DNA of 64,000 nt from the NCBI GenBank assembly GCA_016508695.1, contig VNKQ01000002.1:2294001-2358000 (forward strand), written 5' to 3'. The DNA is from Hyphodiscus hymeniophilus. Lineage: Eukaryota; Ascomycota; Leotiomycetes; Helotiales; Hyphodiscaceae. Below the pieces are notes generated by a model. That model saw nothing but the letters and a program-made list of their open reading frames with translations, ran no database searches and was not told where the DNA came from. Of the stretch, positions 45,003-55,228 are shown in pieces; the first letter of the stretch is position 1, and every line of letters begins with the position of its first letter. The position numbers and the translations under genes are program-made.

Positions 45003-45546
45003 ATGACTTTCAACAAACCCCTCAAACCCCATCTGATGGCCTACCACATCGGCCGCGGTGAACAAGGCGTCTTGACTTACGAGCCCTATAAATCATATCT
45101 CCTGCCTCTCTGGCGTTTCCGCACCGTCCCGATAGCCCGCACGTCCTCTGAAGCATTGTGGAGTAAATTCCTAGAATTCTACGACGATGAAGATTTTGTC
45201 GGGATGGATATGACGAGGAAATTCATTCGAATGGGAATGACGGTCAAAACGCTATGCAAATTATAAGGGCGGTAGGAAATATGTTAATGGGAAGCAGGAA
45301 GGGGATCTGATTGAGGGAAGTGAGGCGCACAAGGGCAAGGAGGAGAAAGAGGAGGCGAGTAGAATTTTCAGAAAGGTTTGGGAGAGGTGTAAGGGGCATG
45401 AGGGGTATGCGAATCTGAAGAAAAGGTTCTTGGATGAGCAGAGGGAGTGGCAGAGTGAGCATGTCAAGATCGAGGAGGAGCAGGTGGAGGACGCCAAGTC
45501 ACGAACGAGAAAATCGACAGCGGAAGTCAAGGTTGAGAATGATTGA
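45003..45546 (+). pseudogene. DUF4385-family gene with a frameshift
   Basis: Upstream of about 45243 the frame reads HLMAYHIGRGEQGVLTYEPY, LPLWRFRTVPIARTSSEALW and DFVGMDMTRKFIRMGMT, clear DUF4385 hallmarks. It then runs to TAA at 45264-45266. A different frame takes over at about 45246 with KRYANYKGGRKYVNGKQEGD and continues to TGA at 45544-45546. The two parts abut at the sequence ATGACGGTCAAAACGC, leaving no room for an intron. The conserved text MT-(two residues)-KRYAN implies loss of two bases (or gain of one). Function of the family is unknown. This is either a recent loss-of-function allele or an assembly error. Confidence 0.8.
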
Positions 45547-45613
45547 TTCGATGCCAGTCTCCAAAACGCCCCTCAATCCGCCCAAGACGCCAATTGGTTT
45601 TCTGTTTCCGACA

Positions 45614-46183
45614 TTATTTCGTTTCTTTTGATGCCGTGGTATCGTCCGCATCACACGAGTGAATCTGCAAGAATTAGTGACCTACGTACACAGTCCACAG
45701 TTCAGTTGACTCACCTGTTCAGCAAATCCAATCCACTCCTCCAGGCCTCGCACATACGGATCGAACTCATCCATCACAGCTTCATGGCCCCAAACCATGA
45801 TCTCCTCAAATACACCTTGCTCTTCCATGATCTTGACTTCTGGTTCCTCCTCATCATCGTCTTCCCTGGCCTCGGCTCTCGCAGGATCCTTCTGAGGCAA
45901 AATCGCATCCGAGGAAGATAGGACAACACCTCTGTACCCATCAGGCATCTTCAACTGTTTGCCATGGAGTTTTCTACCTCGAAAATATGCGATTGTCTTG
46001 CCATCTTCGTGGTATCAGCCAAGTCCGCGCATAGTTACAGGGGGCAAGGCACGAACCGGTAGCTTTGGTCGGGTTCCAGTATCTCCTAGAGACATTGACA
46101 TGTCCGTTGCGATTTATGCGACAAGGTAGAACATTGGGAATGCATTTGCCTTCATTTTTCTTAGATTTTCGGATTGCAAGCAT
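45614..46183 (-). CDS. RNH203: Ribonuclease H2 subunit C
   Basis: The non-catalytic third subunit of the RNase H2 complex, which removes ribonucleotides from DNA in the nucleus. Three exons (46183-46057, 46004-45715, 45664-45614) give 155 residues. The family pattern is present: NVLPCRINRNGHVNVSRRYW, then across intron 1 GKTIAYFRGRKLHGKQLKMP with DGYRGVV, a variable acidic insert, and the helical end EEWIGFAEQIHS in exon 3. It starts at MLAIRKSKKNEG, which is the only ATG before the conserved segment. It is convergent with the frameshifted DUF4385 gene, 67 bases apart. Confidence 0.9.
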
Positions 46184-47808
46184 TGTGCAGTGGTTTGATA
46201 GAACTCGAGACTCGGCTTCGTCAATCTGGTGAAAGGTGGACGCGACGTGTCACGCTAGATGCCACCCCTGAAAAGGAGGCCCTGGTAAAATCAGCCACTA
46301 ATGCTCGAGACAGTTGACTCCCATGCAGCTCTTATTAATCTGCAGTACCAGCAGTGCAAAAGCATGTTAAGAACGAATGTATTTTGCCACGATACATCAG
46401 GCATTAGCCCTTCTGAGTTCCCTACTAACATAATTCTGACAAAATTACCTGCGATTATGGCTCTCTCGAGACAAGAAACAGCGATCGTCAAATGGAAGCG
46501 ATATCTCTGCTCTGAATGTCACCCGCATCACCGAGGTAGGCGCGATAGCATATCCAGAGGACATCTCAGATGTTTTCGTCCTGTTCAACACAAACCCCGT
46601 TGGTTTTCCTCCCATTCTCAGACGCCGTATCGAATGATAAGATGATCAGCTTGTAGAAGCAAAACGCATCGGAGCTGTGCTACACATGGTCATTGCTCAT
46701 ACAGCCACCGTGTGGCATCGACGCATTGTGTTCCAAGGACTCATCAGCTTGGACATTGCAATCCGCTACCTCCATATGTGTGCTAGACTGGTCACAAGTA
46801 GTGGCCCAGAGTGTCACAAGACTGCGCCTGGGAGTACTGCGGCTATGGAAGCGGCAAAGTGTGTTTGAGAGCGTCTCTTACCCCTTCACCACTGTCACTG
46901 TGCTTCTACACAGAGCCAGGAAGATGGCAGTGAGGGGCTCTCCTGTGGTTGCCTGCTTAGTTGTGGTTTTGAGGCTATTTATAGATCAGTTCACTTCATA
47001 CCTATAGTCTTCTTGTTCAAGTGGTTCTAGGCTTTTCCTGCGAGGTTTCGTCAGTCGTCATTATTTCATGCCGACTTGTCCCCAAAAAGCTGCAACGGAA
47101 TAAATATTTGGACAGTCTCCATATCAATACCTACGCATCGAGTTCTCCGAGTCGGTTAATGTGGGTCGACGCAAAGGAGCTGCAATAAATGCTGTTTTCA
47201 AATGTTGATATTGGCTTGGAGGTCGTAATCAGATATCAAAGACGTCAGCGTACGGTGTACTCAGGCATGTGATATCCAATGTTTCAACTTCCGTAGGATT
47301 TGTTATCGATTCTGTTGCGAAGTCGCAAGCCTTGTGTTTTTTATTTTCTGCAAGAAGATTATCGCTTGGCTATGCTTGATCCCGAGTCTTCTGTCCGGGT
47401 TGCACTCATCCACCATCCATGTGATGCTTTTCACGCATGTCTAGAAGTTGAAATTGATTTAAATGGAGTAATCGATACTGAGAGATTTAGGTATTAAGCA
47501 TCTGAATCAATCACATTTGCGTGAAATTGTCACGATGATGAATGGCGGAACCCTACCGATATAAGGAATTCGTGACGGCACAGTTGTCGATCCCCGATAC
47601 AACACTTGTCAGTACTTCTGAGTGAAGATATAAGAAAGCAGGGTCGTAGACTTCATTACTTTGGATATAAGTTATATACAATGAACTCCTAAGTCCTGGG
47701 ATAATAGTCGTGCTAAGTAGTCAGCCCTGTGTAGAATCAACCAAGGCTCGGCCTCGCTCTCTCCCATGTGCCTTGAGAATGACAGCCTCTGGCCTCAAAA
47801 GTCAACTC
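46184..47808. other. Intergenic, no gene seen
   Basis: Open frames up to about 110 codons overlap in several frames and carry no domain. It holds the RNase H2C promoter. Confidence 0.5.
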
Positions 47809-48835
47809 CTAGAACCCGCAAGCGGCTCTGTATCCCTCACCATCGTTTCCATTCCATCCCTATTTCGTTTGTCAGCATCCTCAAAGTACACTACTTCATT
47901 CATGACTTACCTGCAACCGGTTTGCAATATCGCTAACATAAGAGGCCGTTGCACCCTCTGCATCACTCAAATTGCTGAAATCGATCGTTCCAGAATTGTA
48001 TCCCCTCGCCACACTATACGGATTTCCCCCAGTCTTGCCACTTACCCCATCCACGTCATTAAACCACTGCACCAATCCTGGTCCTTGGGAGGTACCCTGA
48101 GTTCCATCAACGACCATCTGCGTTATGCTAGCTTGGGCATTGTTCGGATTGAATGAGACTGAGCCGGCGTAGGCTTGCATGATGCCGCAATTTTCCACTC
48201 CGTTGTTTGTGCAGCCCACGTAGAGGTTGCCGGTGGACTTTTTCTAGTTAGCATGCTACCCGAAACTTTCGAAAACCAAGTACGTATGAAAATATCATAA
48301 AGAATGGAAAATAGAAAATAGAACTCACCTCCTGCATGATGATCGCCAGGATATACCGAGCGTCGACCCCCGAATCGGCCGATACTTGCACAATGGAATT
48401 ATACAGATCTCCTTGGAGCGGTCCGCTTTCTTCTGAATTCAAGCTGGTGGCTTGGTTGAGGTCGAACATGTCATAAAAATTCATCCAGTTCGCGAAAGGA
48501 GGAAAATTAGCGGCAGGGCCGTTGAAGCAGTAGTAATATTGCGGGTCGGCATAGCCAGAGTTCCCAGTGGAGAAGTCAGATGTATACCAGTGTACGGCGT
48601 TACCGGTGGCTTTGCTGCCCACGCCGTTGCGGGGGAGGATGGTGGAGAGCTCCGAGGATCTTGCGTTGACGGCTGGTGAGACAACTGGATGGGCACCTTG
48701 ATTGCCGTGCGTACCACCAGATGTTATCGTGTATTTGTTGTTTGTTGGGAATGTAGGTGGACCATGGGGTGCTGCGAGGACAAGTGACAGGAATGGGAGG
48801 AGAGAAGAGGCTTTGTTCAAGCTCATGATTGCCAT
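47809..48835 (-). CDS. Secreted lysozyme-fold (transglycosylase-like) protein
   Basis: Three exons (48835-48329, 48237-47911, 47859-47809) encode about 294 residues. The N-terminus MSLNKASSLLPFLSLVLAAP is a signal peptide (alternative ATGs at 48859, 48835 and 48826). After a Ser/Thr/Gly-rich stretch comes YTSDFSTGNSGYADPQYYYC, then DARYILAIIMQESTGNLYVG split by intron 1. The Glu in MQES is the position of the catalytic acid in lytic-transglycosylase/lysozyme folds, and NNGVENCGIMQAYAGS is the matching glycine-rich loop. A final 16-residue exon adds GWNGNDGEGYRAACGF. Cysteines are few but even in distribution, suiting secretion. It probably attacks peptidoglycan or a related glycan; activity in fungi is not established for this family. 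A TATA run lies about 140 bases upstream. Confidence 0.83.
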
Positions 48836-48970
48836 TGCCACAATATTACAATTATACAAAAATATGTTTCGGATGAAATGGCCTAGGTTTGAAGAGAATC
48901 AGGGCAACAAGGACTGAGCTTTCAGCTTAGAGATTATAGAACTAAACATAGATTGGGAGGTGCAGACTCT

Positions 48971-48980
48971 CATATATATA
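48971..48980 (-). promoter_or_regulatory. TATA-like box upstream of lysozyme-fold gene
   Basis: On the minus strand TATATATATG lies about 137 bases before the chosen ATG. The placement is plausible for a regulated secreted-enzyme promoter. Confidence 0.4.
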
Positions 48981-50902
48981 CCAGATTTTCCAAAATCCAA
49001 GTGCTGAGCAATTGCGGGGATGCGAATTCATCTCGTAACGTAGGATAGACGGTTATATTGAAACAGCGAGAAGCTAACCTATGATCTAGTAGACTCCCAG
49101 TGTGAAAAGAAACTTTGCGAGCTTGTGGAGAAGTAGAAGGGTGTCGAGAGACGGGTGATCATCCCTAGACAAGAAAGGATGCCGAGGAGTAAAAGGCAAT
49201 CTCGAGATACCACTCAAGACGGAGATACTATCAGGAATGGCTTGGGTTGCGGGTCACGGACTGTCCTTCTGAAACTGGCGGACAACCAAAGCTGCACGGC
49301 TTGGAAGCTTTCCAACGTTGCAGAGAAGTTCAGTGTGGAATGAAGTCCAGGCTCGGTAGTCGCGGTAGAAAGCGGCAGGCTAGTGTGTACTCTGTCCCAA
49401 AACTATATAGAGATATAAAGTTTATATGCTCTGGTTAGCAGCTGTTATACTCAAGTCTTCAATTTATCGTTCTTCGCCGAGCAATTGGGTAGGTGGATGC
49501 AACTACCGGTAAAGGTTAAAAGCACCTTTTGAAGTAAGAGGTTTTGGCATCCTAGGACACATAAATCCTTGAGTGCTTGGTACCCAATTTCTCTGCCGCG
49601 CAACATAGCTATTGCTCCATTTAGTGTCCTGTTTAGCATGATAGAAGGATCAGCTGTTCAAGAATAGGGAACAGTTTGGGGGAAATTGACGGAGGGTGTT
49701 TGGGGCCGGCGTACGTCCGACTTTCCCACCCCACCCTCGGAAAGAGGCCGTCAAAACCCAAGCCACCAAATCTGGCTGGGTGCCCGCGACTTATCGACCC
49801 CATCAAGACAAGCTTTTGGTGCCATGCATACTGTTGCATGCGGGGGCGGGACCAAAGCTAGGACCGGCATATTTCAAGCAGCTGTAACCAGTTGATAAGG
49901 ACCGATTCAGGATCCTTCAGACAAGGTTGATCTTAAATATACTCGAAGGAATAACGGAAGAATAATGGCCCTTAGGTGCATCTTTCAGTGCCTTTTCCAC
50001 GTCTGAGACCAATGTTAGTGAAGTATTTTGCACGTGCAAATGCTAATACTACTGTGAGATCGCAGCCCCCTGACTCCTGGCCCTGAGATAAGAAGATACA
50101 GATATCGGACGAAACGGTTTCATGATCATACCGTCCGTCTTGTCGATCCGGTCTGGAAGAGATCTGCTGACAGAATGCAGGAGTTCAACGGGCCAGGCCG
50201 TGCCCCTCATGTAAGAGCATCGATTAGCGAATCGGTAGGTGATCACTAAAGAGGAAGGAGATTGTAAAGTCAATCAAAAGATCAAACAAGAGCTACGAGG
50301 CCTAGGGGGAGTCTAACTGACCGAAATATTACCGCGTCACACGTTCCATTTCATACCATGTCACCAGGAACGAGGGACACACCTGTGTAGGCTCTGATGC
50401 AGGGACATCGCCGAGCCGATGCCATGCGAGCGTTACCTCCGTAGAGATGGAAGAACGCTTCCTATCCATGCAAAACGCACTGGCTACCTGTACCTGCATA
50501 GCGTATGAAAGGGAACGTGGATAAGCAACTGGATATTTACAACAGCGTACCTTTTTAGCCCCCTTGGACTCTAAATCCTTTCGCCCCCAACATGGGTGGG
50601 GTCGAGGACGCTGTAGAGCCAATTACAGCTGATCTTTATTCCCACAGAAATGCCCAGATATCGAGGCAGATCTGCTTTCGAAACCTTCAGGTATCTTCTC
50701 AAATTATTTTAAAAGGTGTTGATGGTCGGCTCAACACCAAGCCAGAAACGAATTGGATTGCCCAGCGTTGGGGTTTTTATGAGATAGACACTGAAACAAT
50801 GTCCTTGATTTAACAAAATTGAGTACAGCACTTGCACTGTGGTAGATCAAACCTCACATTTACCTCGAGGAGGATCGTGGGATTGTGACCCCAAGGCATC
50901 CT
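48981..50902. other. Intergenic, no gene seen
   Basis: Three overlapping frames near 49680-49895 are all open but domainless, and are read as coincidence. No RNA or repeat was recognised. The right end approaches the PL7 promoter. Confidence 0.5.
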
Positions 50903-50908
50903 TATAAA
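50903..50908 (+). promoter_or_regulatory. TATA box of the PL7 gene
   Basis: TATAAA lies 149 bases before the ATG of the polysaccharide lyase gene, in otherwise GC-balanced sequence. Confidence 0.45.
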
Positions 50909-51056
50909 TCACTCGATTTGGTCCAGAGGGGCACCCTCTCCTCCAGTGCTATGAATCAATCATTCACTTTGTCTAGTGACACTCTTTCTGTTCGTGATTT
51001 CTATAACAACCGAACTTGCCTGCCAAGTAATTGTATCTGTATCTCTGCACTTGGAG

Positions 51057-52095
51057 ATGCCTGCCTTAATCTTCCTCGCTCTCGTCAGCATCCTCCTCAC
51101 ACTTTACCCCACTGTGGCATTGAATCCCAGCTGCGCTCCCGGTGGAAACTTTGATTTGTCTCCTTGGGAGCTCCAACTTCCAACAGGTAGCAAAGGAAAT
51201 CCTGACACAGAGTTTCCTTCACAACTCGAAGGCTGTGGTGGTTACGAGGACAACAAGCGTCTTTACTTCTTTACAGGAAGTGGCGATGGGGCTCTTGTCA
51301 GTAAGTGACCCGGCACATGTTCTGTCTACCTGAAGAATCTTCCTGGTGTTGTACACCTCCTCGAATATCCTCTGTCTAATGGAAGATGTTTGTTAATCCC
51401 AGCGCCCGCCGCTCGCAGTGAAAGTCCCTGGCTCTCCAGCTTCATCTGGTTGCGTCACCACGCCAAACAGTAAACACTGTCGTACCGAGCTTGGAGAGAT
51501 CAATCCTCCAAATTGGGATCCGAACGCGTCGATAAATCGATTGACCGTCAGTCTTGCAGTGCCTGTTCCAGACAATAGTGACCAGGGAACCGTTATCGGC
51601 CAAATCCACATCGATGAGAGTATATCGACCAAGCCTATTTGCGAATTATTCTACAGCTCCAGTGGTACCATCTCGATGGGCGTTGAGCAGACACGAAGTG
51701 GCGGCAATGAGAAGGTCATTCAAGTTGGATCCATTCCTGTGAACACGACGTTTTCCTATTCAATTGCCTACGAGAACAACGTGTTGAGCGTTAGCATCAA
51801 TGGTGGAACCGCCCAGATTTTAAGCACTTACAGATTGAATGCACCGTTGAGTTATTTCAAGGTTGGGAATTATAATCAGGGTGATGATCCTTCAGAAGTC
51901 GTAAGTCCCTTCGTGTTTCTTTTGGCCTCTGTATTCGTAGCAGTTTCGGGAGTCTCGAGATAATATCAACCTCCCCTCCTTTTTGGACAGAGCTGTAACA
52001 TTTGAGCTAAACTCAATCCTTTTCAGACCAACCAACATACTGACTTGTGTGTTCTCCTATAGCATTTCTTTTCGATCAACGTTGAGCACAGCTAG
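51057..52095 (+). CDS. Secreted polysaccharide lyase family 7 (alginate-lyase type)
   Basis: Three exons (51057-51300, 51419-51900, 52063-52095) encode 252 residues. The signal peptide is MPALIFLALVSILLTLYPTV. The mature domain starts APGGNFDLSPWELQLPTGSK, typical of PL7. All three active-site blocks of the family are present: RTELGE (family RTELRE, with the Arg), QIHIDE (the QIH block) and YFKVGNYNQ (the YFKxGxYxQ block with the catalytic Tyr). The last exon adds only VHFFSINVEHS-type residues, finishing the beta-sandwich. PL7 enzymes cleave alginate or other uronate-rich glycans by beta-elimination. The natural substrate for a fungus may be a glucuronan-like polymer; this is inference. Introns are 118 and 162 bases. 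Confidence 0.92.
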
Positions 52096-55000
52096 GAAGG
52101 GAGGGCGACTTAGCAGTCATTGTTTAGCCGAAGCTACTTACCTCTATATGTTCTTAATATGTTCACATTTGTGTTGCTGGCAGTTTTCATTGATTGAAGT
52201 CACTTGATTTCTAGCCGTATGGATTTTCTTCGTTCAGATAAACATCACGAAAGACTGTGTTGTGTGCGGGAGGCACATGGTGTTGCCGTTTGATGTGAAC
52301 GGCCTGGGAGCCAAATCAAGTGTAACTACCTTGATTAATCCAAGTCATATAATGAATCGAATTCAGAACTTCACATAGTAGTCGCTAGACGTATATAATG
52401 CGGCGCTATTTCTAAGATCCCTAGCAAAGTGGAAAGCGCTTCTAGTCTACTAACCCCTCATTTCTTCTTATGTTACGAGAAGACGGCCTTGTTTTGTAGG
52501 AATGGAAGCATAAGTCGAAGAATGTGTACTAATTTCAAGTATGGTTACAAGAGTACAAGCGCGCGCCATGGTATGGGAGTATGAGAGTTTCGACCGGCTG
52601 CATAGATAGGTAGGTACGACACTCTAGGAGGTCGACCCGTAAGCGAGCCAACGATGAATAGCCGTTGGGTTTCCTACCAACCCCTCATCACGCACATCAA
52701 AAGTCGGATTCTGCCAATCGACAATGTGGAGAAATTTAATTGAGCTGCATCTGGCACGACACAGAAGTCGTCATCTTGCGTGCTGTTATTACTCCCGGAA
52801 TATGCTGCTTGGAACAAGCACACGATCTCGCAAACCGCCGATGGTATCAATGTCGCTCGAATGTCTACATTGAGGAGTGTATCGCAAATACTGTTGAAAC
52901 TTACATGTCAAAGTATTACCACATATCTAAGAAGGATACTCCTTTCAACGTTATAGTTGCGACAGAGGACAGTCCCGGGAGTTTCAACACGCTACCTAAT
53001 CAGGTGACTCAGGCCATTGCTAGACCGAATTGAGATGAGTTACAGTACCATTTGCAGACCAGCTATCTCCGCTGGGTACTCTTATCGTTCAGTAGACAAA
53101 GTCTACCTGAGTCGTGCCATCGATAGATGTCGTTGGAAATTATCAAGACTGCGCATCTAAACGGATCGAGTTCGATTGCGAGTCGAGGTTATTGACCAAG
53201 AACTCGAGAGCAGGGAAAACTTGCCGACAGCTCTGGATATTCACCACTACGCCAGGAAAGTCCCCACCAGGATCGTGGTGAATCAGTTTTACTGTTAAAC
53301 CAATTCTAGCTGTTGCCATCATGTAGCAGGACAGTGACAATTGACCACTTATGGTAGTATGACGAGAAAAGGTTTTGGAAGCCCACGATGATAAAGACGA
53401 GTTGGAAGCTCAAACCAAGAGAGATCTTCGTATCAATATAATCATCGGTTACGTCCTGGGACGCCAGCCAGGGAAAGCAGAGGAGCCGCCACCGAAAAGA
53501 ACGATCATACTTCGAAGATTCTTTGCACAGGGTAGCACTCGCATGAGGTAATGACGGATCGATGAACTTCACAAATCGATTATATTATAATTGAAATAAA
53601 GAATGGATTCCACACAGAAAACGACGTTGAAAACCCACTCTCGAGGTGCACATGACCACAACCCACAGGTCTCCTCCCTACATACCTAACTGTGCGACTC
53701 GATGCGCCCGCAATGCACGCTGCCTTGCAAACCGAGGATCCGCCACGTACAATGCAGGCAATACCGGTATCTCACATCTCGTCTCTCACACCTTTTAAAA
53801 TGGACGCTTTGGGCTTGCTGCAGAACTTTGAGCATTGGGCAGATATTCCAATGGATGAGGTGGTCATCCCTTGTGACTGACTACCAATGGTAGCACTACG
53901 GCCAAAGGTCATTCTTTGGGGAAGTCTTGGGAGAACGTGACGAGACAGAGCGTGATCGAGGGTACGGGATGGCGCATTTTGCCTTCAAAGTGGCGACTCG
54001 AGGGATGAATGACGGGAAATCAACGACTCAAAGAGGATGAGATAGTCCTTCAATGATAGACTCCCAACTATCACTATTGGAAATACAAAAGAGGTTTGTT
54101 TGAGTCGTGCAAGCAACCAGAACACAGGAAATGTTGGGTTGGCCGTCGATAAGAGATAACGAAAGGTGCGGCAGCGTGCTGCTAGTCGAGTACAGGTGGG
54201 CATTATGAGGGGATGCGCCATAATGCGTTTAAAGCTTGAGATATGGAAGTCGAGACGTTGATGGGGCCGTATATATAAGAGAAGAAGGATCTGCTCAAGT
54301 CGGAACAGGGTCTTGTTTAAGATACAAACTTACGATTCGGTTGAGGATGAGAGATTCTCTAAATTAAAGGACGCCTAGTCCCCTCAATCTGATGTCGAAA
54401 TGACTTTGCCCCATTTTGAGTGAACAGAACTGGGGGCAACACGAGTTACCTAGCCATCTCCCATTCCTTCTCGTCTCCAGGTATTCCGGCTCGACTCGCT
54501 CAAATCTTTGGAGCGGATGGGATGCATAGAGACTTTCGAGAGTCCGAGTCTGAGTGACAAAGCTTGTACCATTCATACCGTTCGTCTCTCGAGGTTGGAG
54601 TTGTGATGGCATCATTTGGGCGTTGTGCATTGAACGGTTGGGGCGGTCTCCGTAGTGCCGTCGTCGCTCGAAGCGTCGTCTCCGATTTCAGGTGGCTAAC
54701 TAACTCGACATCCTCTTATTCATCCTGAACCGCTCTGACTCCTCTTCTCCTTCAACAACTCCAACGATAACAACAACGAATTTCAACATCACGGGCGCTG
54801 TCATTCCGAGTTATTAAATTAATCTTGGTGAAGCAGCTCAACGCACTCGTTGAATCACCCTATTCCAACGGCGACGCCCAATCTTGCTGCAGCCTCGTCT
54901 ACCTACCTTGTCACCGACCGTATCTGCCCCAGCGTCGATCTGCCAACCACGGAATAAGGCTCTTACACTCATCTACCACATTTCTTCACAATTCATTCTT

Positions 55001-55121
55001 GAATACGTTGTCTGCCTGGCCCAATCCGAGTTGGCTTCCCTATCTGCCATCTTCTAGCCTCCACAACATTTCGACAACTGCTCCGAGAGCTCTACCAGCT
55101 TCGCCTTCAACCATAGTGTAC
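52096..55121. other. Long intergenic stretch, no supported gene
   Basis: Three kilobases without a domain-bearing frame. A 97-codon stretch open at 52740-53033 lacks an ATG, and two frames on the other strand (53143-53572) resemble nothing known. The last 400 bases are C/T-rich and are likely ATG1 promoter and 5' UTR. Confidence 0.45.
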
Positions 55122-55169
55122 ATGCAGAACGACCTTCCCACGACTTCACCTCTCCATCTTGTTAGGTAG
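55122..55169 (+). promoter_or_regulatory. Short upstream open reading frame before ATG1
   Basis: A 15-codon frame (MQNDLPTTSPLHLVR then TAG) ends 59 bases before the kinase ATG. If the transcript starts upstream of it, it could dampen kinase translation. The transcription start is not known. Confidence 0.35.
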
Positions 55170-55228
55170 CATTCGCCGCCAATATCAGGGAAGGACAGAG
55201 CATACCATCTGCAAAGTCCGACATAGCC

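Noticed and set aside
45003..45546. Intron explaining the DUF4385 frame change
   Set aside because: Conserved segments in the two frames abut within about 10 bases, leaving no space for an intron.
49676..49895. Three overlapping plus-strand frames
   Set aside because: All three frames are open by chance in a GC-rich patch; none has a domain, and they overlap each other fully.
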